DNA of 64,000 bases from Hymenopellis radicata (GCA_015501595.1 JADNRX010000050.1:62001-126000); one strand, 5' to 3'. Positions 1 to 11,730 are shown, counted from the first letter of the stretch. The notes: generated by a model not told the origin, from the letters alone. Translations and numbers: made by a program.

Positions 1-499
1 CAACGTCATCCAGATCATCGTCGCTGATAATGGTGAACTCCCGCGGCTCTGTGGTTAGGCCCGCCTTTCGAAAATGGTTGAAAAGCGTCTTCCGATCAAC
101 ACCATATGCTCTGGCAATCCTTCCCCAGGTGTTTCCAAGATCATGCAGTAGAGTGACGCGTTCCAAGTTGAAAATATATGCAGGACGGCCTGGATGCCCT
201 GTTCTTTCCCGAGGGAGATTGTCTGATCTGGGAGGAGGAGGGGCATCCAAAAAAGCCTGAAGGTCGCGGAGATGGGCGTCCAGGTTGGATATCATATCAT
301 CAACTGTGTCCTCGCTGATATATGGGTCGTCCAGGTTGAGTACAATGGTGCGTATGGCCAGTAGTTGGTGAGTAACGCGCTCAACGGCTGCGTACTCTGC
401 ATTCGGGAAGGAGGTAATGATAAACCGTGCCTCATTAACAATTTGGCGACAATGGGAGAGGAATTGTTCAATATGGTCGCGTTGATTTTCGGCGTTCAT
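1..499 (-). CDS. Integrase-like protein with HTH, N-terminal part (runs off left edge)
   Basis: The minus-strand frame opens with ATG at 499 (context CACCATGAAC) and stays open for about 166 codons to the window edge, so the C-terminus is missing. The first ~95 residues are helical and acidic. A short GRPAY stretch then leads into a helix-turn-helix reading WGRIARAYGVDRKTLFNHF, followed by an Asp-rich stretch. This order (GRP arm, HTH with a 'GVxRxTL' recognition helix, 'ISDxDLD') is what I know from the N-termini of rve-type integrase-core proteins found as multicopy genes in mushrooms and some animals. The catalytic core itself would lie left of position 1 and cannot be seen, so transposase function is an inference. 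The gene ends in the same direction as the orphan gene that starts at 4012. Confidence 0.6.
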   Translation of the reverse strand, partial: MNAENQRDHIEQFLSHCRQIVNEARFIITSFPNAEYAAVERVTHQLLAIRTIVLNLDDPYISEDTVDDMISNLDAHLRDLQAFLDAPPPPRSDNLPRERTGHPGRPAYIFNLERVTLLHDLGNTWGRIARAYGVDRKTLFNHFRKAGLTTEPREFTIISDDDLDDV

Positions 500-574
500 G
501 GTGGTGCAAGGAAGAGCGTTTCAGAACATCACATGATGAAGGACAACAATAGCAAATAGTATTCCAAGACTACT

Positions 575-3500
575 CTACTGGAAAGCATGGGCAATGGCGC
601 CTGTAATAAGGTTGCAAAGTCGCTCCCAGATAGCTCCTTGCCGAACATTAGTATGCGAATTTTTATCAGGATGATATACCTGCCATAGTATAAGTAGTGT
701 TTGTGAGCGCGAAACCAAGAAACTCACCAGCATCAAGATTGCTTTCTGACGACGCTTCTCTTGTGGAGTACAGTGATATGTCCTCAATATGTGCTCCATT
801 TCGGACTGGGTTGCTCCAGGCGGGAAGAAAATTGCCCCAGCCGCCCTCAGATCCATCTCTAGCTTGGCCTGAATTTCGCGAATAGGATGAGGCCACTGTG
901 TGCGGAGGTCGCGCACGAAAACATCCCAACGAGCAGGCTTCCTGATGAAATCGGCCATACACTGAAGGCGAGGGTCTTCCACGGTCAACGATGAAGAGGC
1001 TGGAGGAGCACGTCGATCACGGAACTGGAAAGTTGCTGTCCGAACGGTATCTGGAACAGAATGAGCCTTGAACTTAGAGTAGGGCGAAGAACTCACCGGG
1101 CACCAAGTAATCTAAATACCAGGTTTCGTCGGGGCCATCAGGACAAGGAGCGAGATCTACCCAACATCAGAAGATTCACCCCAAACAGAATAGAGGATGC
1201 GTACTAGCGTCAAACTGCTTACAAGTGTCGATGGGCTCCTCATTGCCGGTCATCAGATTGAGCTTGACATCATCAGGATGCACAAAGCTAGGGCGAACTT
1301 GGTTGTAGTGCTTCGGAAACTGTTAAGGACACTGTTAGTCATACTCATAGAGAGAGAAGAGTGCGTACACGGAGGTAGTTGTGAAGTTTCCAGGCAACGG
1401 CAAGATAGAAGTCCCCGAATACCTTAGTAATGGCGTGATAGTGAGGTCCAATAGGCATCTTCATCAGGAGATAAGTTGCAATATATCCCAGATAGTCGAA
1501 GCCATAGGCGCCACGCCCGAGTACAGTAATGTACATCTGAGCGGGATCAGATGCATGACCTGCAAGGACACTCAGGTGCTCCTGTACAACGTCCGCCGTA
1601 ATTGAAGGTTCAGATTCTAAAAGGGCTTTCAGCCCAGAGAGGCCCTTGTAGAACACCGAATCCTTGATACCGTGCAGCTACAGAATGATCAGTTTTGAAT
1701 ATTCAAAGGGATTACAAAAAGCTTACCACGTTGTTGAAGAAGAGAGTTCGGTTGAAGCGAATCAAGCCTGCGAATTGGCGGAATCCGTTGGTGGGGAACC
1801 AGTACGCGCCGTCAACGTTTGCAGTGAAGTAGTCCATCAGAACACCTATATTACCTGCCAATGTCCCCAACGTCTCCAGTAGCTCTCTCAATCCGTCATA
1901 CGAGGACTGAGAGATCCCGGGAAGGAGGGACAGACGTACAGCCATGCTCGACATCTGCTGAATGACATCGCCAACATAGCCGATCCCCTGAGAGCCTAAT
2001 CGAAACATATGGACGAAAGATGTGTTGTCCTCAATAGGATGGTCAGGAGCCTCCCGAATGCGCTCTGCCTCAGTATTAAAGGGGGCAAACGCGTCCAGGT
2101 AGTCTTCGTTGGTGATCAAAAGGGTAATCGCAAGATCTGGGTTCTTGGCAAAAACGTCGGTACTGGTAAGGAGGCGGTTGATGTTGTCAATGCAGCCGGT
2201 GACCGAAGTAAACTTGAAATAGACACTTGTCATGGCAGTAGCAGACTATCAGATTGTGAGCGTTGAAGTAGAGAGATAAATAAAACATACCCATCTCCCA
2301 CCGGCACCATAGCTACTATCATGACGGGTGCCCGGAATGAAAGGACTATAGGTGTTCATCATCTGCCGGGCCAGAGTCGCGACCTCCTTAGGCTGAGATA
2401 ACTGACGCTATTCCACAAAAACTTTAGACTTGCATAGGATTCACGAAGTGGTTCATACCTTTGGTAAAGGGCACTTCACGTCAGCCGGCACAGGAGATGC
2501 AGGACTGAGCACCGGTGAACCAGGGATCGGTGAGTCTTCCTTGAGTCGTTCATCGCGTTTCTTCTTAGCAGCACGAGTATTCGGGGACTCCTGCTGTGGA
2601 GGCGTAGGGGATGGTGAACGGCGACGCTAACAAACTCTGTTCAGTCCTGAATCAGCTGTTTTAAGACAAAAGTACCTTCTTGCTTGTCTTTTCCTTTGGG
2701 GCTTGGCATTGGGTCAAAAAGAGCGAGATCCTCGTATTTCCGCTCAAGAACGATGTAAATGTACAGCTGCGATTCGGTTACAGGCATCCCAGATGGTTGA
2801 GACCGTGTATAAGCACTTGTGGAAGGTCAGGATAAGAAAACAGAACAACCCAAAGTGCTTACCTCTTTAGGTCTGTGTAGGACGCCCTTCCGGACTGGAA
2901 TCTATCTGTAGGTCGTAATTTGCTAGGCGCTCCTTTCGCGTGTTGGGCAGCTAATTCGCAGAGCTGGAAAGGAAAGTGATCCTCCTCGTTGGCGTCTCCG
3001 GGCGTGGGTGTCCTCTTGATGTGGCTGAAGCTCTGGAGTATGGCGTCGACTGTCTCGGATGTACAACCTGGGTTGTGGAGAGTAAGGTTTCGAACATAGT
3101 CATTCTCTGGTAGGGCCAGCGTCTCATACATGGCCTTGTTCGGGCGAGGAGCTTCTCCAGCATGCACCTTGGCCGTGTGAGGAACCAGAATGCAAATGAC
3201 AGTGATGGGTTTGGAGGTATCGATCTTTTTCTTCTTCTTGGGATGTACTGGGTCGCGTCCGGTCGTGTTTTTTAATTGGGTCTTGATTTTCTGCAGTGGG
3301 TGAGTACAAGTCATGAGCGAAAGCAAAGCACACACCTCTTCAGCTGGGTCAAACCGTTTCCTCTTATTCCCGCCATTTCCACCGGTCGCATCTTTGTCGG
3401 CGTCTTTGTCGGTGTCCACTCGAATGCCCGCCTTCTCACATTCAGCCAGCCGTTTGGCAGAACGCTCCTTTGAGGCCTGGAGGAAAGGATTTTCGGGAGC

Positions 3501-4012
3501 TTGGGTGAAAGCGTGGTCTTTGAAGCCCTTCCAAGAGCCACCCTTGTGGAAGGGTTCTCCTTTCGAGGAGGTCGAGGAAGTCGACGAGTTAGGGCGAGAC
3601 GCGTGCAGGGTATCCTTGGTAGTGCCTTGGAAACCAGAAGTGTTGACCTTGTTGAAGTCCTACGTGTCTGTTAGCTAAAATAGAACATTGACATGAGGGT
3701 CTGAACCAACCTGAGGGGGATCCACGGGAATAGGGGTTGAGTCTGTTTTGGGTTCGGTGGCAGTGCTGGTCTGTGGCGCAGGCTAGAAATATAAGAATGT
3801 TAAGTATGAACCGTGGCATGTATAATAATACAACATACCCTTGGCCGAATATTATGAGTGCGCAACTTACAGCCGCAGTCGCAGTTGTCGCTCGGCTTCC
3901 ACTCCTTTTTCGGCTTGCCCTCCACGTCGGCGTAGTGACAATGCTCCGGGCACTTGTCATGACAAGAGGTCCCCTCGACCAGAAGGTAGAAGTCGGTGTT
4001 TGAAGAGTCCAT
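575..4012 (-). CDS. Large multi-exon orphan protein, Cys/His-rich N-terminus, HPDK motif at C-terminus
   Basis: Exons read: 4012-3839, 3782-3711, 3659-~3337, ~3294-2864 and then about eight further exons to a stop at 575. The first exon encodes a Cys/His cluster (CHDKCPEHCHYADVEG, then CDCGC), plausibly a small metal-binding module. Exon 3 is Ser/Lys-rich with a GNKRKRF basic patch. The centre (about 2233-1345) encodes a long, conserved-looking helical region without a motif I know. The last exons contain YHPDKN followed by a short helix, similar to the J-like 'HPDK' tails of mushroom orphan proteins but without a full DnaJ domain. Two junctions (around 2690 and 1105) do not join cleanly in frame with consensus splice sites, so the copy may be damaged or use other sites. 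I do not recognise the family and assign no function. Confidence 0.55.
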
Positions 4013-6100
4013 AGTTGCAGTAGGGATGAGAGTTTTTATTTTCGATCCACCAGCAGCTACATGCAGCCTTTATACCTTTCCTCACTCAAAGACTGCAAAT
4101 AACGTCGCCAAAGAGCCCTCATTGATAAACAGAGCTACAAAATATTTGGTACTACGCTACACTGCACAAACATGCCACCAGTGTGGCCCATCTATTCGAG
4201 GATGCTTTCTAAACTGCCAAAAATGACAGGTGTTCCCCGTCACAGATGACCCAGTGCTATTGTGGGCTCCACAGGACAATAACTCCTCCTTTGTTCTGCG
4301 GCTACTCAAGAATACAGTGCCGCTACGGCCGTGCACGAGCTATACAAGGTAACTACCGAAATACGCGCCTTTGTGCGGAACGTTCGCGTACCAGACACAA
4401 TATCGGCGATATACGGTCAAGGCGGCAGAGGAAACTGCGGACGACGTTAGGAAACCTTGTATAAGTAAGAGTGTAGAAGACTTACCCAACCCAACCGTCA
4501 TGCGAACACAGCACTGTAACAAGAGAAGCGTATCGAACTGTTCTTGAACCAGAGAACGTGGATTCAAAGGCGAGTCCGGCGTGGTACCGAGGCAAGTCGT
4601 TCCGTTGAAGGCGGTTACTGCTCTCTAGCCCCAAAAAGTCTGAAACATTGTCAACAAAGACGTCAGCGAGAAGAGCGAAGGAAGGAATACCGTACCGGAG
4701 GGTGGAAGGCGACATCGGATGGAGGGACCTAGAGGCAGGAAAGACGATGGCGAGGACGCGCAAATCAGGACGGCGCGACACCCTCTTCAACGCCTGTTCA
4801 ACGCGACAACGCGAATGAAGACCAGTTCAACCCAGTTCAACGTGACAGTACACCGACCAGGCGGACACGATGATGAGCCCACGATGATGAGCTCGCGATC
4901 CGGACATAGGCTGCAATACGACGACAGACAGCGTCGACAATAGCTTGGCGGCAGGTGGTGAACCGGGAACGCGCTGTCGGGAGGCGAAGCTGACGCGATG
5001 AGGGTAGAGGCAGGTGCGCGGCGCGAGATCAGGGATGGAGGAGGCGATGGCCGATGGAACAGTCTTGACAATGGTCGAAGGGTCCTGTGTCGGCCGGACG
5101 ATCGCAGGCGACGAGCAAGGGTAAGACATCCTGGTAGCCTGTGGAGGAGGGCCATGTACTCTGAAGTCCTCTCATCATTATGGCAGCACAATGAAACCTA
5201 TGGTTACACACCTTTAACCCTATTCACCACCACTGCTGTTGTCGACGCGGGTTGGGTTGACCCTCGTTTATTGTTGACCGTGTTTGTTGATGGTGGGCAG
5301 TGGCAAGGCGAGTAGCGAGGCGGTCACGTTCTGTGATGACGTCGGGAGGGTACGGGCGATGAGCGCTGGGGCGCCTGGAGGGCGTGGGAGGACTACGACT
5401 AGTTGTAGTCCTCCCACGGTAGGATGTGGGCACTGGGAAACGCGGTACGCGTCGAAGGTATAGGTGTAACGTGATCTGGTTGAGCTGGTGTCAACAGACC
5501 CCAGTCCAATATGAACAAACAACGCGTTCAGCGGTCCGGGTCTAACTTCTCTCCCGCGGTCACCTTCCCGTCGTCTCACCCAGCGAGCACCTCTCACCTT
5601 CCTCCTGTCTGCCACCATGCCTGAGCCTGGTGAGCTGCGTCTTCCTGTTCAAGGACGACAACGCCATTGCGCGCCCCGGAAAGAGCAGCTAGTCGACGAC
5701 GATGTCGACCATGGCAAGCTCTGGACGAAGCACTATGGACGACGCCGAGTCACAGTGATATCGTCATACCAACACAGACCATCACAGGCGTCCTTTACCG
5801 TACCACGCCCAACCACGCCCAACCACGCCCACGTCGGACATTTCCTCTCGTTTCTCTGAACTCGACATCGCCGACCATCCCACAGTCGCCGTTTTGTCTC
5901 GCGCTGGAGCCAGGGTTCATATGAACAAACATTGGATTTGCAATCCCAGGTTCGTCGTCTCTCACCTTTTAAAGGTCGACTGATCGCTGTTGCACTTGCA
6001 GATCTTCTCTCTAACATCCTTTCCAGATCTGGGCCTTGGGACGTTTTTCACGATCGTATCTGCTGGTGCGTCGTTGCTGCTGCTTTTCCTCTCTAGACTC
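4013..6100. other. Degenerate intergenic region, no supported gene
   Basis: Short open frames occur on both strands but none has recognisable domains, a start in good context or a consistent intron series. The segment holds the promoter of the orphan gene ending at 4012, a near-perfect palindrome (5383-5418), and three tandem copies of AACCACGCCC-like decamers near 5804-5832. The motif 'atatgaacaaac' occurs twice (about 5509 and 5918), which hints at an internal duplication. Confidence 0.5.
5383..5418. repeat. 36-bp near-perfect palindrome
   Basis: The arms CGTGGGAGGACTAC and GTAGTCCTCCCACG meet at a central ACTAGT. There is one mismatch between the 18-bp arms and essentially no loop. It lies in non-coding DNA between two degraded regions. 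As DNA it could extrude a cruciform, as RNA a long hairpin; no flanking gene explains it. Confidence 0.85.
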
Positions 6101-6114
6101 ATCCCGCTTTGGAG

Positions 6115-6660
6115 CCTGGTAGAAATCAAGACCTATTTTCGTGTCCTGATGTCCTGACGCGCTCTCCAGCTGGCAAAATATCCCTTCCCTCCACCATCCT
6201 TCAATCCTATGACCTTGGCGGTCAACGCGGAATACGCAACATATGGCCGCGATACTATGACGACTGCCACGCGGTTGCCTATGTTATTGACGCCGACGAC
6301 GGAGAGCGTCTCAGCGAAGGCTGGGAAGTATTCGGTATGTCTTCCAGCTCCTGGATTGCAAGTTTGAACCCAAGAAGCACTGTAGATACCGTACTCTCCG
6401 CTCCCCAGATGCTTGACTACCCTTGCTGTTGCTGGCCAACAAACAAGACTCGCCACAAGGTTTGTCAGTGGAGGAGATACGACATGACTCCGAGGATTGG
6501 TATCAGCGAAAGATTGAGAGCTCACGCCGTGACCGGCATGGAGACGGAGATGCGGCGAGGCGAGAGCGTTATAGCGAGCTTAGATGTTTCACGTCACGAC
6601 AGCTGCAGGACAAGGTCGCTGAAGCGTACGTCACGTCTCGTTCGGCGGGACGATCGTGAC
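6115..6660 (+). pseudogene. Truncated, frameshifted ARFRP1/ARL3-type small GTPase
   Basis: The sequence encodes GKISLPSTILQ, YDLGGQRGIRNIW, YYDDCHAVAYVIDA and GERLSEGWEVF. After a consensus intron (about 6335-6389) it continues VLSAPQML, LLLLANKQDS and SVEEIRHD. These are hallmark stretches of the Golgi Arf-related GTPase ARFRP1 (yeast Arl3), including the DxGGQ switch and the NKxD guanine-specificity motif. The P-loop (GxxxxGKT) and the whole N-terminus are absent: upstream, only a short 'IKTYF' remnant remains in another frame. A one-base break at about 6421 separates 'LDYP' from 'LLLLANKQD', and the C-terminus is scrambled after ERYSEL. Without a P-loop it cannot be a working GTPase, so I call it a decayed segmental copy. 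An intact gene should exist elsewhere in the genome. Confidence 0.8.
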
Positions 6661-6932
6661 TGGGGCCGAAGCGAACTTGTTATCCTACCTCTCCACCGAC
6701 GTCGCACACCACACCTCGTACCTTCTCTACTAGAATTATCCATCATTGTTGTTTACTTGTATTCATCATTTACCTATCCCAACTCAAACTCCATAATATA
6801 TTATTAATACCAACTTGTGCATATGGAGTTGAGAGGCACGTCCTGTCTGAAGAATCGACGCGTGTGTGTTCAACATATGAATTTGCAGGGTCCACCCTTC
6901 TCGCCTTCTTACCACGACGATCACTGCTTCTA

Positions 6933-9861
6933 ATGGACGAACTCGATGGCGAGTCACTGCGCGTCTTGCAGCAGATTCTCTCGGACAATGAGAGCCTGTT
7001 GACTCCAGGACTGTTGAGTTTTCAGGCCAAACTGAAAAGTGGTTCAAGCATGGGTCCAGGTGTGTTTTGGTCTTCTCTCTTTTCGAACATGCTCCCATAT
7101 CTGGACAATAGGATTCACTCTCCCAACTCCCTCATCCACTCCTCTTCGTCAGCGACACGTAGAGTCAGACGAGTCAGACGCGGAGGCGGAGTCGAATGTG
7201 GACTCAGACGCGTCCTATGATGCGGCGGCGGCCGTGGCACTGGCTAAATGGCGCGAGCGCAATGTTCGGCGCGCTGCTGACAGGCGCCGAAATAAGCGGC
7301 AAAATAAGCGGCGCCGACTGGATTCGAACGACGAAGAGTACAGGCCGGAACGCGGTCGGACTGCAGAAGCGGGCCAACGACGTAGACGCCGACGCCCACG
7401 CCGCAGCAATTCCAGTTGCCACCGTGGTGGTGTTGTCCTCCCTCCTCTAAACGTTGTCACCATGAATGTAGAGGCAGGCGATCATATGAATGCATCTCCC
7501 TCTAGCCCAGTGGCCAGTTCCTCCAATCACGAGTCCTCCGCCTCAAACGGCGTACCCTCCTCCTCGTCCAACGTACCCTCCTCTGGTCCCTACACAATGT
7601 ACGCGGAGCATACCTGACACCCATCAAGCCGGTGTTTCTTCGAGCTGTAGCACGCGTCGCAGGACAAGGGCTAAAGCTTCTGGAGGATCATGATTATCGC
7701 GCAACATGGGTCGGTGACGTCCTGAGCGGCAAGATGTTGGCATTTGGAGAGGGTAGTGATCTTGCCTTTGTCTCCAACCGTTGCTATCTCGCAGAGAAGA
7801 ACGTGGCCTGCGCTCAATTCGCGCGAATTATAGCCATGGTGGCGTTGGCTGGAAAAATACAATCGTGCAAGACTGAGTAAGTTTAGTTTCGCATCTCACA
7901 ACATGTTCACATTGCTAACATGGGTTCAGTGACAGAGCGGGTTATTTAACAAGCATCTGGCAACGTTTCGTTGAGCCGCACAATCCACGATACACCTTCA
8001 ATGCTTGGCGTCGCTTGGCATACGATTGGGGTGACTTGGGCAAGATGGGGTCAAGCTGGTGGCGTCTACTTGATGCTCTTGGTTGTACATGCGAAAGAAG
8101 TCTCCGCCTTTGAAAAGGCCAGTTTTTCAGGACATTTCCAAAGTCGCTTATATATTGCGACGACTTACAGAAGGTCGGCATCTTCGCGCATTTGGAAAGC
8201 ACTCTAACTTTGTCTATAGGCCTACCTATATCTCCACTCGTTCGCCATATCTTCCGACCGCTTCTCGATCGTCTTCGACAAGAGTTCCCCTTGAATACAG
8301 TTCAGCTCTTGGACGCCAACGTGCTGGGTATTGTCAAGGACAATGTAGACCTTCAATATTGGTCTTCGTCGGACAAGTTCTTCGGAGCATTTAAAATGAA
8401 GTCAGTTTCTCCTGTATCGTTTGTTTTCTGTTATTAATAGGCAACAAGTTCTTTCACCCTCCCGGAGCGTATACCTCTCGCTTTAGATGAACCATCTCTA
8501 GAACCAGATCCACCATCGTCGATTCCAACCCCACCGTTAACCCCAGCATCACCATACAGATTATCTTCTAGCCCTGCATCTCCTTCTAAGGGTGTTCATT
8601 GGAATGATGTCTTGACCGTCATAGCTCGCGTTCAAGGGCCCAACCATCACAAGGTGCCGACTTGCTTGAATCTCGCCTTACCACAAAATGCCTTCACGCT
8701 GCGCGGTGCCTCATCTTCCACCACCATGACGTATACAGAAAAGCGGCGGGCACTCGCCTCATTGGCTCTGGAGCCTTCGGACCTACCGGAATTCGAAGAG
8801 CAGGTGTGTTTCATCCTGCATTAATTTTTGCCCGCATGTTGAGTTTGGTTATAGCTGAAGAAGCAGCTGTTGAGGGGTTATCGGGTAGATCCTGCTCGCT
8901 ATGTCTTGCTCGACAGACACAAGCTTGGTCTAGAGTGAGTATACTTTTCTGTAACTTTCTGAGCATGTAACCAAGAAAGATAGATCCGACAAGTTTCTCC
9001 ACCTGATGGATATTCACAATCAGCCATTCGCCATTTCGCTTCCTCCGGTGCCCAAGCAGCATCGCGATAACCTTATGGCCTTTCTTGAGGCTGCGTTCCC
9101 CGACGTCATCCAGAATCAGGACTCACGGAACGGTACACGCCCACATAGGTTTCATGCCCTGCATTGCACTATGTACAATCGATCTGCGCGCCGGGTATGT
9201 CCTTATCCTTCCTTCTACGATTCGGGGACTAGAATACTGAGGGTGTATATAGGGCCATGACGCGCCTGTGGATGGTGTAGATGATGCTTGGCGCATGGAC
9301 AAGACAGGGCAGAAACGCTCCGACATCTTTCAGAGCATGCCTCGAATGGCAAAAAGAGGCCACTTCCGATGAGCGGTGGGATACCTTAAGGGAGTTATTA
9401 CAGCCAATCAGTGACTTTCTAACGGAGCAGGTGTGTTTTTACATATTCGATACACACATGCTGAACCTTGTTAGATGCGAATTCTCATTCCCGACTTCAC
9501 TGTACTGGACGCCTATATTGATTTCCTACCTGGCTGCCCTCAACCTTCAGTATACCATTTCGGCGGTGTGGTTGTCAACTTCAACGCCTGCTCACGAGGC
9601 CATCGGGACCATGGTGATCAGAACATATGTCTGGTTCTGAGCGCCCATGAGGGTACTGGGGCGGAACTAGTTATGGAGGAGCCGGGACTTGTGGTGCGAA
9701 CATATACAGGGGATTCCCTGGTCTTCCAGTCGTGCCGTATCACGCATTTCAATTTGCATTACACTGGGAAACGTGCTTCCATTGTGTTCCATAGCGATCG
9801 GGATGGCTCAGCCTGGGCGAAGGACAGAAACGGTTGGGGTAACAAGACGTACTTCTATTAA
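6933..9861 (+). pseudogene. TET/JBP-like 2-oxoglutarate/Fe(II) dioxygenase gene with frame breaks
   Basis: ATG at 6933 opens an acidic then very basic N-terminus (RRRNKRQNKRRRL), with an intron at 7060-7111. Downstream exons encode FLRAVARVAGQGLKLLED, a YDWGDLGKMG stretch and a Pro/Ser linker. The catalytic end has the HxD motif in GHRDHGDQNICLVL (His codon 9601-9603, Asp 9607-9609), then ELVMEEPGLVV, then the distal His in THFNLHY (9744-9746), the 2OG-binding Arg in GKRASIVFHSD and NGWG near the end. This pattern matches the fungal TET/JBP (2OGFeDO) family, which oxidises 5-methylcytosine or thymine and is expanded in mushrooms with KDZ transposons. The core is intact, but single-base breaks are needed at about 7600, 8100 and 9368. 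It is therefore either a recent pseudogene or affected by sequence errors. Confidence 0.7.
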
Positions 9862-9869
9862 TATGCATA

Positions 9870-11730
9870 TTTTAAAATATCGAGTTTATTAATCATCCTC
9901 TTTTGGTCAATACGCCGCGTTCAGTCATGTAACGGTCACCAGGAGGAGACTCGAACGTGAGACTCCCGAAAGTAAGAGTAAAAAGTTGGATCACTGAGAA
10001 GTGAGACCAGTCCTACTTGAGCACTTTCTGAAAAGTGAGATTGTGGGCCAACTGAAAGTAAAACTTTTCGTCCACAAAAGTAAGAAAGTAAGAGTAAAAC
10101 CGTTCTGGATTTTTCCCCAGCATTACCCCCATATGACCGAACCGTTGACCGTATTCCAGGATGCCTCACGGTACGGGTACCGTAACCCGTATGCCGTACC
10201 GTATGGACCGTACATACGGTACGGCGCACATCCCTATGGCTATGGGGTGGCAGCAAGTAAATGATCAAGCAAGCAAAAAAAGGATGCATTTGGGGCAGCA
10301 ACTCGTTCTGCACATGAGGAGCAAGCGCACTCCGTCAGCACCGCTTCCACTCCGTCGGCCTTCGCAGAGATGTGCTGCCCAAATATGGGGCTTACGCGTC
10401 GCATATGACGCTCGTCGTCACCATAAACCATCCGTGGCGTTGATCGTTGTTGTCATTCATGAACTCGCTGCGAGTTAGTGGCGGCGGTGGTGGTAAGCAG
10501 GAGAGAGAGACGAATTCAAACCATGTTCAGATTCATCGGCGATCTTGCTGATGTCTAAAAGGAAGCTAGATGAGGAGAGAGAGAAATTGATGGACAAAAA
10601 CGCACTGAACCCGCTGCTATCGACCTGGCAGAGCCCTCCTTCGGGATGCGGCGGAGCTGGCGCTGCGCTGGTGTCTGAATTCCTAGCCGACGCGCTGTAT
10701 TTCCGTGATTATCGATATTTCATGAATATGCAGCCCATTGTCCGGGGCGTACGCGACCATTCATCCTAAAGTTGGCTCCTCTTATGCGCATGGGAGACCC
10801 GTCATTATAAGTGGACGCTGAGGAGGCGACTATATGATTCAATGTCGCAGACGAGTAGGATAATGAGCGGTTGTGGAATGGGAGACGGGATTGACTGAGC
10901 GGATTGGTGGTCGTTAGTGGTAGTAGGAGACGAAGTGAATAAAGCCGCGACGACTCACAAAGTCGATCACCAGTATCGACTGTCATACGGCCCATACTGT
11001 CAGCGTTCATCTTGATGAATGTTGGCCGTTGTGCTGAGGGCATCGCGGAGAATTATCCGTTACATATGCAGCCTCATCGATGGTGGTGGTGGGAGTGTAA
11101 GCGAACAAATCTCAACACCGTTCGGATATGCAGTCTGACTCTGCTGTAAGCACAATGGGAATCTGTTAGTCGAAAAACGCACCTGTACAGACAGTCAAAG
11201 AAGTTGAAAGAACTCTGTTCAGCATGAATTTGGCACATGTTCCTCTTCATATTGCCGTCGCCGTTTATTGTCGCCACCTCGTTGCTCCGATTTGAAAGAC
11301 TGCAGAGGGAGACGACACAAGGTCGGTCTCCGTGACAGTGTGCGACGACTCAAAGTCGGTCGCGGGTCGTCGGCGTCGATAGCCATGGGCGTTGCTGGAT
11401 ATTTTACTCTGGAACGGAACACGGCATCGAATATGAAGTTTAATCAGGACTCGTGTTGGAACGCGCGTAGAAATATGCGTTTAACGCGAAGAGAATCTCA
11501 GAGCAATATTTCGGAACGGAAACTTGTGAAGATTAAGATAAGATTAACGGAAAGATAAGATAAGATCGAGCTTTCGGGGCGAGAAAAGTCAGGTAAAGGC
11601 CAGAGTTCTATAAATAGACAGTCGCTTCGCTCGTGCCTATTTATATTTTACTCTGGAACTGGGCTTACATTTCTAGGATGCCATTCTTCTTCTTCTTTCA
11701 TCCACTCTTCCTCAACCCGCCCCTTGCTTC
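9870..11730. other. Non-coding stretch with simple and palindromic repeats
   Basis: No coding frame with support. At 9970-10110 the string agtaagagtaaaa occurs twice amid A/G-rich sequence with related 'aagtgaga' units. At 10165-10235 there is a run of ACGGTACGG/CCGTACCGT-like palindromic words. Beyond 10500 I see only short unrelated frames. The stretch separates the dioxygenase gene from the first F-box copy, which is convergent with it. Confidence 0.5.
10165..10235. repeat. Cluster of CGTACGGTA-type palindromic words
   Basis: Within about 70 bp the words GGTACGGGTACC, CCGTACCG, GGACCGTACATACGG and GGTACGG follow each other. Nearly every position belongs to a self-complementary 6-12-mer. 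It looks like a degenerate CG/TA-rich microsatellite or a set of protein-binding palindromes rather than coding DNA. Confidence 0.6.

Noticed and set aside
575..720. YHPDKN as a true DnaJ J-domain
   Set aside because: The HPD is present, but helices I-II and the normal N-terminal position are missing; treated only as a J-like tail.
4787..5191. 134-codon minus-strand frame
   Set aside because: Arg/Pro/Ser-rich, no introns, no similarity; typical of GC-rich non-coding DNA.
6109..6807. 232-codon open frame as an intact gene
   Set aside because: Only its first third matches the Arf-related GTPase; after the intron the frame is out of register, so the length is accidental.
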